64,000 nucleotides of DNA from Lytechinus variegatus (Eukaryota > Echinodermata > Echinoidea > Temnopleuroida > Toxopneustidae): contig NC_054755.1 of assembly GCF_018143015.1 (NCBI RefSeq), forward strand, positions 13,030,624 through 13,094,623. The letters are read 5' to 3'. Numbering within the stretch: the first letter of the stretch is position 1; each line of letters begins with the position of its first letter. This document shows, piece after piece, positions 11,418 through 23,904 of the stretch. A program made the translations under genes and the position numbers. Below the pieces are notes generated by a model. That model had not been told where the DNA came from. It made no database searches and was given only the letters and a program-made list of their open reading frames with translations.

Positions 11418-11492
11418 GGTGACATGGCCGAGTGGTCTCAAGCACCCAACTACACCATAGAAGTTAGGGGTTCGATTCCCGGCACGACTACC
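11418..11492 (+). tRNA. tRNA-like sequence (pseudo-tRNA or SINE head, Leu/Ser-type)
   Basis: An A-box-like TGGCCGAGTGGT lies at 11,425-11,436 and a perfect B-box GGTTCGATTCC at 11,469-11,479, 33 bases apart, as in tRNA genes. The D-arm wording resembles tRNA-Leu/Ser. The 5' and 3' acceptor strands (GGTGACA and CACGACT) do not pair and the T-stem has two mismatches. It is therefore unlikely to be a functional tRNA. A tRNA-derived SINE head or decayed copy fits better. Confidence 0.5.
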
Positions 11493-12655
11493 TGAGCAAG
11501 GATTTTATTTAACATAGCTGTTTTATCTTGCATGAAATGATGATAATTATATACATAAATCACTGGGACCAATCTATGTACATCAGTTATCATTGGGTCT
11601 ATATCCTCGGATTCACTACAATGTGAACGTATCTATTCTCTACATAAATAGTTGAGAAATTGTGACTCATTAAGTCACGTGACCAAGGAGACAGGGAAGC
11701 ACCTCCCCTTTTCTTTCCTACGTCACAGTTTTGTACGACCACCACTTCAAACACTATGCAATGAATACGAAATATGTATCTATCTATTCAACGGAAAATA
11801 ATCAGTACAGATACGCGATGACTCGCGCGTTATATTCAAATGCATGCGGGGCCCCAAAAATACAAAAGAACGTCTTTTCGTCTATCTGTTTCTCTAGTTT
11901 GTCATTTATTTGCGCAAATTTCGAACTCTATTTCGGAACATAAAAGAATTATAATCCTGTTTCATGGGCGCGTAGATTCCAAAAGTAGGTGTCGTCGCCG
12001 TTCTGCCTATATGTTTGCACAGTTCGAGTGGATAGTGCAATATGAGAATGAAATATCATTTAAACTGTATTCTGAAAGGGGTACAATAACAAAGAGAGTT
12101 ATAGAATATGGATACTTAAATGGCATTAACACGTGTCTGATTTTTGTTTTTCGTCTAGGTATGGCAGCCTATATATGCCTGTACCTTTTCGTAATGCATG
12201 TAATGACGTCTGAGTGATGTGCGTTATAAAACTCGCAAGACATGGAAATGTTAGCAACATGAAATACTTTAAAAAGATCAAATATGATTGATTGATTTTG
12301 AAATAACGTATGTATGTATTATTTACCTCAGGCATTTGATTATATTTTTTCACGTATTTTGGATTGTGTTTCTAATTCCCGTTTTTCATTATGTTGTAGT
12401 TATATGTATATTTGTGTATTTGCTTTTATGTCTGAAAATCTGTAATTCAGCCTTTGGGCCGCGAATGATTTTTTTGTTCAAATAAACCATTTCTATTCTA
12501 TTCTGAATAGAAAATAAAATTTCTTTCATTATTTTCGATAACTGTTCAATTTCTATTAGTCATTTTATCATTTTAATGATTATCATTGGTAATACTTTCA
12601 ATTATATTCTCATCGTCATTATCATAATTTATAGCCGAAAATATGAACGCGCATG

Positions 12656-12865
12656 CACTCTAAAAATTAGAATGTTAAATCAACATTTGAAAGGTTGGAG
12701 GAGTGACAACCTTTTTCAAATGTTACATCCAACCTTGTATAAAGCTGAATCCAACATTTTAAGTGTTGGGTAGAACCATTTAAAGTGGTAAATGCAAAAT
12801 TTAGAAAATGTTGTCACTCCTCCAACCTTTCAAATGTTAGGTTAACATTTCTTGTTTTTAGAGTG
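12656..12865. mobile_element. MITE with CACTCTAAAAA ends (family A-like, copy 3)
   Basis: Starts CACTCTAAAAATTAGAATG and ends CTTGTTTTTAGAGTG. The inner arms pair well: AACATTTGAAAGGTTGGAGG against CCTCCAACCTTTCAAATGTT. TG flanks both sides where TA would be expected. Non-coding; the 65-codon frame over it is spurious. Confidence 0.8.
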
Positions 12866-13825
12866 TGGCATTACAAACTTTGCTTATCTTAATTACGAAT
12901 AGAAGTACATCTGATCATCTGGACTTACTGGTTTGAAAATAAGAACAATTTGAAAACATATATCAGTTTATAGTGCCCAGACAATTGATATTTCCATGCA
13001 TAATTGATAATTGATATAATATCAAAATATTGTTGTACTTTATTAAACGTATTGATATTTTTAACAAAAATAAAATAATCATCTCATATAAACGATTTTA
13101 AACCAAGTTTAATTGAATTGTTTATAAACACGTCAATCTAAAAATTGATTTGTATATTCATTTTTATTTCTTTTGTTTCCCCTCTCTTTATCACGGAATA
13201 TGAGAGTATTATCATTATATCCTGGAAATTAGAAAAAATATTGTTTCGTCTGTAAAAACAAGATCTAACACATATAGCATCGCGTTTTACGATAATTTCT
13301 GAACTTCCTCTAATCCCGATATGAAAACTGATTTATATTAAAATGTAATCTCTTCCCGCAAAGTCAGCATGGTTTTGTTTTGTTTATGATGAATTTCGGC
13401 CTTTCCTTGATTTGTATATAAATTCATTAATATGTGTTTATATCCGACATGTTTATTTCCCCTCTTTTGCGAAGCAGATTCAGAATAGGACATGTATAAG
13501 AGGATACACGAATTAGTCTCTTTGTCTCAGTTTTCAACAATGTCTGCTTACCTTTTTTTCCCCAAATAGCTTGAACACGTTTATTTTAAACTTTGTTTTC
13601 CTATTCTTTGTAGAGAAAAATATAAAGGCCTACATTTCCAAACTAATTTTTCCTAACTGCTATTTGTTTAAAGATGGAAGTTATATTTTTATTCATATAT
13701 ATATATTTTTTTTGGGGGGGGGGGCACAACGAATATCCGTTTAAATTACTTAAAGAGGAAGGCCATCCTTTAACATGTTGGGTAAGATTATCGACCAACT
13801 ACATCAGAAAATAATTATATAATAT
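12866..13825. other. Intergenic, no gene
   Basis: AT-rich DNA without exon-like segments. A T-run followed by a G-run at 13,710-13,727 resembles the truncated G-run repeat ends seen elsewhere in the window. Confidence 0.5.
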
Positions 13826-13829
13826 TCTT

Positions 13830-14065
13830 TGATAGATATAGATATATATAAATACATAGATAGATAGAAAGAAAGATAGATAGATATAAGAAAGAAAGAT
13901 AGATAGATACAAAGATAGAATGATAGATAGATAGATATATAGACAGAAAGAAAGAAAGACAGATGGATAGAAAGAAAGAATGAAAGATAGATAGATAGAT
14001 AGATAGAAAGATATATAGATAGATAGATAGATAGATAGAAAGATATATAGATAGATAGATAAATC
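13830..14065 (+). repeat. GATA/GAAA tetranucleotide microsatellite
   Basis: Dense GATA repeats mixed with GAAA over about 235 bp. Minus-strand frames of Ile/Tyr/Leu/Ser repeats over it are low-complexity artefacts. Confidence 0.92.
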
Positions 14066-14219
14066 CATATTGCCTATAGGCATCTTCAGACAGACACATT
14101 AATCAATTCAACATGTTAAACCTGTTAAAAATACGTTGATCATCACTAACCAATAGAAATGATAGAATTAATGACAAGTCGTTGCTGTTCGTCACAAATA
14201 TAATTCATCAAAAGGGTGA

Positions 14220-14370
14220 ACGAAATCTTTAGATTTCACAAAAAAATATATAAAGCCCCTCAATGACAAGCCTGGTCGCTCTCTCCCTTTTGAGTTAGTC
14301 TTCGAAAGATTTTACGCGTCTTGCCCCCCCCCCCTCCCCGGATAAAATTCTGCGTACAGCCATGATCATT
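14220..14370 (+). repeat. Old dispersed repeat (family R), copy 3
   Basis: Contains TGGTCGCTCTCTCCCTTTTGAG, ATTTTACGCGTCTTGC followed by a C-run, and AAATTCTGCGTACAG, in the same order as the 3' part of the copy at 2,450-2,640. Confidence 0.6.
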
Positions 14371-17151
14371 AAACTATATTAGAAGAATTAATGCTCATTT
14401 ATTTCAAATTCCTTTTCTCTTACTCCATCATCTTTTCTTTCTCCCCTCCTCATTACTTTTCTTGATTGATGTTCGTACATCCCTCACAACTTAATATAAA
14501 ACTAAATCAATAATAATATAATTGAAAAGGGGGGTGACGATGCACTTTTAGCATGTAGGCAAGTATAGTGGAACTCATTACCATTCTTATCATTAGGCAA
14601 ATTAGACATGGAATTCAGTATAAGAAAATGATATAATTTTACCACATCTCATGTTATGCATGAGACTATTACACGACCATATTTTTAATAAGGATTGCCG
14701 CTGGATCCTCGCAGCGGACTCTCGGTGTTGCCATCGCCTTGGCTCGCCGACCCACGAGGCATTCAGCTGTGCGGACTTCCGCTAAATTCTCGCCGACGTA
14801 TACTGTATGTTACGCAACGAGGGTAATTTGTGGAAATCGTACAAGTGCGCTTCACGAAATTGTATTCATTCTATTGTCAAGTACTGTAATTTACTTTGAC
14901 GATTGGGGGCAACTGTGTGTATAATTTGAGAGTATCCATAATGATTGTCAAAGTTTGCTTGTCTTAAATTTTTCTTCTGAAATATTATGGGCACAATGGA
15001 GTGTATCATTTGACCGCGGGCCATGACTCAAAAAACAGTTGCAACTTATCAAACTTGATTCTAATTTCTAAGTGTGCATTTTTAAAAAAAATATTCATTA
15101 AGGAAAACAACAGATACTTCAAACACGCGTAGGCCTATAACAGTATAACTTGCATTACTAAAAGTTGAGAAGAAAAAAAAATCGATTAATGGTGAGGTTT
15201 TTTTTAAACATGTTGAATAATTTTTTTACTCCTGACGATTATGAAATGAAATTTAATTTTAAAGAAAATCAATGGTAATGTTGAAAACACCCCCCTTGCT
15301 TTACCTCCATTATACAAGCGAGTATTTGTTATAGTGAGAATTGCCTGATATAAAGAGATTGCTTGCAAGACGTTTTCAAACTTATTACCATTATCACCAT
15401 TATTTTGTATTAATGTTGGGACCATGAGGGTTTCAATGAGGGTGGGGCAAGGTGAGTGCCACCAGACCGCAGGTGAAACACTGGACAGTGCTCGACCCCC
15501 CCATCTCTGGAAGCATCAACGACATAATTTGAATCATTATCCCGATGACGATGGGGAGGGGGGGGGGGGGGGGGCGGCAACACACAGAAATGCTGACATT
15601 ATCACACCGAAATGCTATCGGCGCTTATTACCCATAAGCAATGAAGAGTAGTTTTATCACTACTTCAACCTATTTTTAAAACGAGAAAACAAACATATAT
15701 GATTTCATGATTTAGCTTATAAAGGGGTTATAGCAGCACAGGGACCAAATTGTCTAAAATATTTTCACAGCAAAACGCAGTGATCCAAGAGGCGAAGCCT
15801 GATAAAAAATGATAAATCGTGAAAAATAGTATTATATTTATTGCATGTGTTCATGATAGACAGTTTTTTATTGAATAACGACATAACACACCACAGTGGG
15901 TAGGGCGATTAGATGATACAAAGCAAAATAAAATTGACACGAAATGCAATGAAATCAGCGTAACGGAAAATCACTATTATGCTTCGAACTTTTGTTATAA
16001 TTGCCACTGGGTTTTATTTGCGGGCTAAAGAGCGGCAAAGTAAATAAAAAATATCATTTTATCCACCAGTTTTATTCCACTTCGGCAATGGGAGTGCATG
16101 GACTGGAGAGACAATGCCTTGCTTTAGTGCGAGCGAGTGAGGAAGACCGCAATTGCAGTATTAAACATGTTGTTTGGGGGACATATCAAATGCAATTAAC
16201 CCGTGCAGGAAGTTGTTAAAGTTGGGCGAACGAACAAGCGGTTGTGCTCAGGGAAAATCTAAACATGCCTCCCAACTTTGTTGCGGAAGGGGATTTGTAT
16301 TTAAAAGGTATTTTTCTCGAGATTGCTCTTCAAATTTTGTAAAAAAAAAAAAAGTTTAGATTCCTTTTTATTGATTTGTTTGTGAAGTTTTTAGGAGACG
16401 TGTTACCGGTGGAAATTAATAACAATCTCTTGCACAGATTTGGGGAAACCTCCGTAATTTTAAAAATTTGTAGTTTATAATTTTTGTATTCTACAGACCT
16501 CAAAAAGCTTTACAAACTAATGGAGCCAATTTCAATTGATAGCTAAGTTTATAAAACCATGCATCTTAGTTTGCTATGATAAATTAATAACCAGGTTATC
16601 ACTTGCAAAAAAAAGACAGAGCGTCACCGTCGATGATAACAAGGGTGCCGTTGATAATTACAACGACGTCAATGATGACGACGATGATGACGAAGATAGT
16701 GGTAAAATATATATGTCTTTTATGTTCTTTTACTATAGAGCCATGTTCCATATTCTTATAACACTGTATAGCATTAATCAATGTTTGCATGGATCAGATA
16801 TGCTAACGTTATTGCTGTATGTTTGGAAACGAAAGTAACATTTTTATGATTAAAATTGTGGTGATGGGATAGATGCCAGTTTTGATTTCCTCCAGCCCGC
16901 ATCAAAAATATGCCAATTTGTTTCTTCTTGCTTGTCTTGGAAATTTCCTCATGTACTTTCATTTCGAAAACCCGTGGATGTCAGACCGACAAGACTAGTA
17001 ATGATTGTTGGTTTGTGAAGAGTTGTGGATATATAATAATCATGACTTGTCATCGAGTCGGCTTAGGATGTACTTTTGTTGTGGTTGTGCAGAAAGTTTT
17101 TCGGTCATCCCCGATTCATCTACCACACACCGAGCTACCAGGAAGCCAGCA
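14371..17151. other. Zic upstream region, no gene seen
   Basis: No exon is recognisable. A GC-richer block at 14,695-14,860 (GCAGCGGACTCTCGG, CTCGCCGACCCACGAGG) and another at 16,080-16,260 stand out as possible regulatory DNA of the downstream gene. A G-run lies near 15,556-15,574 and a GAT/GAC-rich tract at 16,632-16,702. The short frames here show no family resemblance. Confidence 0.4.
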
Positions 17152-17494
17152 CGCATGCGCGAGCTGAAGTAAGCAGCTCCGTGATTGGCCGACTGACTGT
17201 CAAGTGAAGGCTATCCCGCAGACGACCAATCAAGCGTACGATACAATAAGGTGAGATCGACTAAAGTCCCCTACTTCTAAACACGGTGTTCCCCGGAGCT
17301 CAAACCCATCGAAAAGATATCGCCACACCTCAATGAGCGTCAATTGCGTTTCAGTTGACTACTGAAAAAGGTTGTTTCTCGCCGAGTTAAAGAAAGAAAA
17401 TAGGTGTAAAACTGCCTCTCGCCCTGCAGGGCCGGTGGAAAGTACGACTGGCGGGGTGACTTTGAAAAGAAAGGATTCTGGAGCGATTCTTAGC
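17152..17494 (+). promoter_or_regulatory. zic: Probable Zic promoter and 5' UTR
   Basis: An NRF1-like CGCATGCGCG (17,152-17,161) is followed by an inverted CCAAT box (GATTGG, 17,183-17,188) and a direct one (GACCAATCA, 17,224-17,232), with no TATA box. This is a typical CpG-containing metazoan promoter layout. Transcription probably starts between about 17,190 and 17,340 (inference). A good donor (AAG|GTGAGA at 17,250/17,251) and an acceptor (GCGTTTCAG ending 17,354) could bound a ~100-bp 5' UTR intron. An in-frame stop at 17,363-17,365 separates this region from the coding frame. Confidence 0.55.
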
Positions 17495-18683
17495 ATGAGT
17501 ACGGATACTCTACCACCACAGTGCATGGACACCTCCTTGGTACGGCCCGGGGGCTCGGCTCTGCGCTTCCTCGACGTAGGGTCTCATCACTACCACGCAG
17601 CCCATCAGAGTTTAGGGACTGTGCCAGGCTTCAGCATCCCAACACCTGCTTACTCTGCCCCGGCCCACTCGGCCGCCGAGAGCACGGCGCTCAGCTCTGG
17701 GTTGTCGGATAGCACGGGGATGACGCTCAACATGAATTCCTACGGCATGGATACCTCCCATATGACGAGCACGTTAAAGCTAAGCCCGCCGCATCACATG
17801 TCGAGCGAGCACCAAAGTTCTGGACAGCCGAATTTCAGTAGCCAGACGCATAATGGGTATGTACCGCACTCCCATGCCCCCCATCATCCATCGCATCACA
17901 GCATGAGCAGCTACCCCGCCCCGCAACCCTTCCCAACCTCTCGGGATTACCTCATCCGAAGAGACCCTCTCGCTGGCACCACCATGCCTCCATTCAATGG
18001 ACTATCCTCGCACGACCCGATGCCCAGCAACACGGCGAGCCACCACAGCATGTTCCCGACAAGCAGCTCTCTGCATCACGGGCACCACGCCGACACCGGC
18101 TCCGCTCACGTCATCTTCCCGAGTTTCCACGACCAAACCACCGGCTCCATGAACGGGCAGATGAGACTGGGACTGACGTCCGACATGAGATCGGACCAGT
18201 TTAACCACCACATGTCAGCGCCGAGAAACGATTACCTAACCACGCCACAACTCCACAACCACCACATGAATATGAACATGAATATGAACATGGGACCCCC
18301 GCACCACCCCGCCGCCCACCACGGCCCGCACCACGCCGCGTTCTTCCGATACATGCGGCAGCCGATCAAGCAAGAACTGAGCTGCCTGTGGATTGACCAA
18401 GACCTGCCCGAACCCAGAAAACCCTGCAATAAAACATTCACAACCATGCACGAAATCGTGACTCACATAACCGTCGAGCATGTCGGAGGGCCAGAACAGA
18501 CGAACCATACATGTTTTTGGCAGAATTGTTCTCGAGAACAGAAACCTTTCAAAGCCAAGTATAAACTGGTCAATCATATTCGTGTCCATACTGGTGAGAA
18601 ACCCTTCCCTTGCCCGTTCCCCGGGTGTGGGAAAGTCTTCGCTAGGTCGGAAAACCTCAAGATTCACAAGAGAACACATACAG
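17495..18683 (+). CDS. zic: Zic/Odd-paired transcription factor, coding exon 1
   Basis: Encodes residues 1-396 and the first base of codon 397 of a 578-residue Gli/Zic-superfamily C2H2 zinc-finger factor that acts in the nucleus. The first in-frame ATG after the upstream stop is at 17,495; the frame upstream of it has no ATG. The N-terminal half is His/Ser/Met/Pro-rich. A ZOC-like motif, [11 protein letters not shown], lies at residues 149-159. The family-typical [13 protein letters not shown] at 283-295 leads into finger 1 (C297, C311, H324, H329, with the long Cys-Cys spacing typical of Zic). Finger 2 has C340, C345, H361, H365, and finger 3 has C373, C378, H391, H395. The exon ends ACACATACAG|GTGAGT, a strong donor, inside the TGEKP linker. 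In other animals Zic acts in neural and mesodermal patterning; in sea urchin larvae it is associated with neurogenic ectoderm. Antisense frames here are shadows. Confidence 0.96.
18266..18292 (+). repeat. zic: Coding hexanucleotide repeat, (Met-Asn)n
   Basis: ATGAAT/ATGAAC units encode alternating Met and Asn over residues 258-266, just before the HH/PP-rich segment that precedes finger 1. An imperfect coding microsatellite in a disordered region is likely to vary in length between alleles. Confidence 0.8.
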
Positions 18684-19849
18684 GTGAGTAAAACATCGAT
18701 ATCTAAGTAATTAAAAAATAATAATTTAGACAGAAAAAACATTCACAATGAGAGAGCGCGGATATTTCTTACGTAAGCCTTGTGAAAAATACAGTAATGA
18801 AACCAATGAAATGCAAATACAAAACTAGTTTGAGTTTACTATTAAAGTCTACAGCTTTATTTTCCTTAGAAAACATCATTATTCAAGAAAGTTTCAAACA
18901 AAAAATCTCCCATGTCAATTTGAGATTGCACAAAGTTATCCAACGCTTTTGTCTTCTGAAGTTGTCATGGTTGTTATAATTATAAAGTGTGAATAAATGG
19001 CCAATTGTCTTGAGAGGATATGGTTACCATAAGTGAATAAAATCTAAACTTTATGCTATTTTATTATGTTTATCAAACTGTTTGGTCAGTTTAACAAACT
19101 TTTATGTCTCTGCTATGCTGTTGATGGAGGGAAATATAGGCTTATACTTGATTTGAAAAGCGTTATAGCTGGTATGAGAAAGGGGAGTAACCAGAGAATT
19201 GTAAAATTCCTTGGTTTAACTACATAATTGAAAATTTATGATCTTGCAAAGGAGAAAAATTAGGCCTATTCATGAAAAAGAATATGCCTATAAATGAATG
19301 CGTCTATATTTATATTTCATGAAATGTACAGATGATCAAGTTGACCAAAAATGACCCATAGCCTTCACAATCACAGAAAAGCGCGTGTGTAACTCTTCTT
19401 GGAAAGTTGACTTCCCAAATGAATTATTTCCCAAATCAAAACTACAAATCTTGTCCACATGGCACGGGGCAAATGATTCTGTAACAACAAGCTGTAAAAT
19501 TCAAAGTCGTTAACGGCTCTGGGATAAATTTATCACGCCTGATACGAATTTGAGGCATCGTAAATAGTTAGCAACTCGTTTTGGCGGCTCGTTTATCGCC
19601 TGCAAATGCCTCCATTGGGACAAATACACTCTGTACCGGTCAAGTCTTTGATCCCATACGTAGCAAACGATGTTAGCTGTCATCACTTTATACAGGTGAA
19701 GGCTCAAGTCAACGAAGTCATTCATACATTAATGTAGGAAACATGCTAGAAACATGCAAAAAGCCATGTGTGTTGACTTATACCATTTATTTACGCGGTT
19801 GCCATGTTGGTTTGTAGTTAATCGAATGTGTTAACAATTATGGTAATAG

Positions 19850-19873
19850 CATAGAGCTATTAATAGCTCCATG
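19850..19873. repeat. Dispersed 'AGCTCCATGG' hairpin, copy 2
   Basis: CATAGAGCTAT and ATAGCTCCATG pair with one mismatch across a 2-base loop. Same hairpin family as at 1,154. Confidence 0.6.
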
Positions 19874-21091
19874 GTAATATTTTTACTGAAGGTTAATGAT
19901 GTTAAAATGAAATGGAACTTGTTGCAACTGTTTTGTATTTAATGCTTGGTGCTCATTGCTATTACAAGACGAAATCAGTATTGAATCATACCATAATTAA
20001 GGTGAATAATCATAATGGGACTATGTGTTGTCATAACTCTAAAATTATTAGTAAACTATAGGAATGGAATCTTCGCAAGTAGTTATACCCATCAAACTAC
20101 AGGTGTTCCAAAATTTGGTTGTGCTAACAGAATTGTGAACATCCATTTTGTTATCTTTTATAAACATTTTAATAATCATCTTTATGCCATTTTCATTTTC
20201 AATCTGCATAGGTCTGAAATGTATTTTAGCTATTTTGTTTATCATACATTGATAGAGAACTAACTATTATATACATATTCGTGGGTTATTATGATCAAAA
20301 CAACCACTACGGTGATATTAATTCCCTAAAGTTCCAACCAACGTTAGTACATTATACTCAACATTTCAAATAATGATAGGTCTTTAATATTCAGGCTCGA
20401 TGTAGCCTTGTAATAATTTGTAGTGTTATTTCATTATATTGATATTCAGAAATCTTTGAATTTCTAGTACTTTATTTCCCCCACCTATGATAAAGCGTTT
20501 CGTTAAAAAAAAACAATGCACACGTAAGTTTACAAAGACATAACTTCAACAAACCACGTTTTCTTTGTGTGGAAACCGGAAAGATTTTCAATTTATTGTT
20601 TTGGAGGACAGGTAGTTGACTGATGATGCTTTCGTTTTTGTTTCTGGGTAAATGAATAAAAAAACATGATTCTACTAAATATACTTCGACATTTGAATGA
20701 TGTTTATACATTATTATGTGATTTTTCGTCACCGATTGACCACGAAATGAGCATTTTGAATGAAGTGGGCAACAATTTGAAATAGTGCACTCACCCAGCG
20801 ATTGCGCAGCAGCGATTGAATAAAGAATGATGTGGTTAAAAAACGTTCAAACATATAATAGCATCGTAAACAAACCCGGGGGCTATCTTCTAGGAAGACC
20901 AAGGGACTGTTAAGTCATTAGGAACAAACGTAATTAAACATCTCTTGTGTTGGAGGGCATGCAGAGGAATTCTCTCTCTATTCATGAACTGGTTTCTGCA
21001 GCCACACGCGCTGGATTTGTGGAAAATCTTTGCCCAGTGGTCAGGATTTGACGGGGTCATTAGGGGGGAGGGGACGCAAGGATGTAAAAAG

Positions 21092-21111
21092 GGATTAGTT
21101 AATCCGGATTA
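21092..21111 (+). promoter_or_regulatory. Cluster of three K50-homeodomain (Otx/Gsc/Pitx-type) sites
   Basis: GGATTA, then TAATCC, then GGATTA occur within 20 bp (21,092-21,097; 21,100-21,105; 21,106-21,111). The surrounding 20,760-21,130 is richer in GC and low in recognisable repeats, as expected of an intronic enhancer. Function is inferred. Confidence 0.4.
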
Positions 21112-21317
21112 GTAACACGAGGCAATGCATTGTCTTCGTATCAAAGTGATGCTGTCAGTTATATTTGCCCCGGGATGGTTTGTTTAGTGGTAACTCAGCT
21201 TTTCTTTCCTCTACACGATGTCATCAAGGTCTGGAAGCCAATAATCACTTTTAGAAGGATGATTTTCAATTATGCTTATGACCCCCATTTCTGATCTCTT
21301 CCAGACAACTTTCAATC

Positions 21318-21345
21318 ATGGAGCTACTAAACGCAGAGCTCCATG
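21318..21345. repeat. Dispersed 'AGCTCCATGG' hairpin, copy 3
   Basis: CATGGAGCT (21,318-21,326) and AGCTCCATG (21,337-21,345) are perfect 9-bp arms with a 10-base loop. Confidence 0.65.
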
Positions 21346-22939
21346 TTTCAATATTGAGGTTCCATTGAGGAATAAAATTTGATACGCGATTGACTTAGAT
21401 TAAGCATTTCAGAGTTTATAAATTTTTGAAAAAGTCAATATTTAAAAAAGTCGATGCTTTAAATTATCTTATTGGATGTGAAGCCTTTCATTTCCGATTT
21501 ATTAGACGAAATATAAACTATATTCATGTTGGAAAATGATCAATGATGAATGATTATAGAATTTGAACTGACTTGAAAATAATTATAATTATCAATTGAA
21601 TGATTTATTATTATTTTAAGATATAGAATAAATTGCAGACCTAATTGAAAAATTGGGAAAAATATACCCAAAATATGTGCGTCTATAATCTTTGGACCTC
21701 CCTTTCGTCATCATCATCGTCATCATATCATGACTAAAATTGAGACACGAACAACTTTTGTTGATACAAAGGTGTCATGTGATCAAGTTTGGTCACATGA
21801 CAAACGGATATCGCAATGAATGGTGGGATAGCATACGTATATTAAACACACCGTTGCTTCACCCCTCACCGCACGGGAGAAAAACTTTAGCAATGGTTTC
21901 ATCGTTATAATAATCAAATAAAAATATTCCATCGCTCTTATACTATTATCACTGTTCAAGATTTATTTCCCATTTTTAAATGTCTTATTTAAACTATATT
22001 TTGCATTAATGTATCATTCTGACTATTGTAGAAGAGAGTAAAAGATTTCCAACAGCTACGACAAATGGTATTATTACATCTTTTGTGGATGAATCCTTTT
22101 CAGCGGTTCTTGGTTAATATGTTATTAATGTAATTGTAATTGTAAGTTTCTAACTTTCATTTCGAAATGATCAAATAGGTTAAAGTAGATTTATATTTAA
22201 CGAAGTTTTATGGGTTAAAATAATTCATGATTATGAATTAATATTGATACTGAACATAAATGAGTTGATTATTACACGACGTCTATTAATTGAACAATGT
22301 TATGATTTAAACTATTATTTGCAAACTCATTTATTTAAAATTGTTACTTTATGAAAATAATGGAAATATACTTAAACGATTACAACGTTGTTACAAAAAA
22401 ATCAAATAACTATCCCCTAATTTCTTTTAGTTTCATGAAAATTTGCTCCGATAATAGAAATGATTACAAAGTTATTGTTAAAAATCACATGAAACACTTG
22501 CTTGATGATTATTCTGTATATCTCTCGCTGTACTATTAGCACTTAAAAAAGGGATATGAATGTGGAGAAGTGATACTTCGTTTGCCTTTGCGTGTAACAA
22601 ACTTCAGTCTACAATCTTGACTTTGTGATTTGATCGAAACCCCCTTCAAATAGATTGATAAGGAAACAATCTGTTAACTTATTTTACCAATTCCCACGTC
22701 ACTCAAGATAAATCAACAATTGCAATTGTTCCTCCAGACATCCATCATAAAGACAGAAGTTTAATCCTTCTGTTGAACTGATAAGCCTTTGTTTAGGACA
22801 CTTTTGTTGTGGCGATTTTCAACACCCCCAATCAGCCAGCTATTGTTTTTCTCGACGACGGTTCGTCGCCTATACTCCAGCCCGCTGGAAGCCGCAAGAA
22901 TTCCCCTCTCCGAACGGGGTGGTCCCGCACTCGCTCGGA

Positions 22940-22947
22940 TATAAAAG
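22940..22947 (+). promoter_or_regulatory. TATA-like box in a GC-rich intronic patch
   Basis: TATAAAAG lies downstream of a GC-rich stretch (22,820-22,935: CGACGACGGTTCGTCGCC, CCTCTCCGAACGGGG). It could be an intronic promoter or a chance match. No coding exon follows with confidence. Confidence 0.2.
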
Positions 22948-23904
22948 CGTACGATATAATAGATAGGCGAGATTTCTGCATGACCGGGTCGTGGAAGTTT
23001 GATTCAATCGTTAAAAAGGAAACGAATTTGTCGTATTATAACTGTCATGCATGTGGTTTTGTTGACCACTTATTGTGAGAGATGTAGTATTATGGCAGTT
23101 CAATGGAATTGATCGTGTTGGCAAACACATTAAAAACGGATGTACGGTTGGCAGAAAGGCAAGAAAAAAAAAGCAATTTCTGTGTAACTGACCAATATCA
23201 ATGCAACGACACAGTACGACACTCAATACTAAATAAGTACAAAATATTTGAAGGTATGAAACTAGATCAGATGGCCGACTAGACAGAGGGAATAATAAGG
23301 ATGATTTGTTGTTATTGCTAATTGTGGGTTAAAGTGAATAATGATATTAATTCAACTTGTATAGACATATATACATGTAGGTACTAATTCATGAATTAAA
23401 ATTACGCCGAGTGTACTGTAAAAAGAAGTGATTAAAAGCAATCATAGTATAAAGTAGTTCGCAAGTACATTTAATTTACTACAATTTCACTGTACTTATC
23501 TATGCATTGTTATATGCTATGTGATTTGTTTCATTCTTTTTACTTGACTATGTACATGCAAGGAGTTGGTACATGCAAATAAGGCGTTGCTGCATTATTT
23601 CCATGATGAAGATAATGTTTAACCTACAAAAGAAGGAGGCGCCTATGTGCATGATATGCTAGTTATGTTTAATTTATAACTGGATATTAACCCCCGTTTC
23701 GAGTTTAAAACTTTGAAATAAAAAAAAAGGATTTCTCTTTTTCCGCCTCGATCCCCTCCTCTACAAATTATCCTCCTGATGATCGAGCAGACGACAATGT
23801 CATCATCATCCTCATCATGCGATGAAAGATCCACTTTGAACCATGTCAACATAGATCAACTTGAACTACGATCACACCAATCGTTTGGGGGCTTTGGGGG
23901 ATGA

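Noticed and set aside
11418..11492. Functional tRNA-Leu or tRNA-Ser gene
   Set aside because: The acceptor strands do not pair and the T-stem has mismatches; only the A and B boxes are good.
13799..14099. Two 94-codon Ile/Tyr/Leu/Ser frames on the minus strand
   Set aside because: Translation of a GATA/GAAA microsatellite.
17372..17494. Upstream extension of the Zic frame from a TTG codon
   Set aside because: There is no ATG in this stretch and an in-frame stop lies at 17,363-17,365; the ATG at 17,495 is the first usable start.
18236..18742. 168-codon minus-strand frame over Zic exon 1
   Set aside because: Antisense shadow of a strongly coding, GC-rich exon with no motif of its own.
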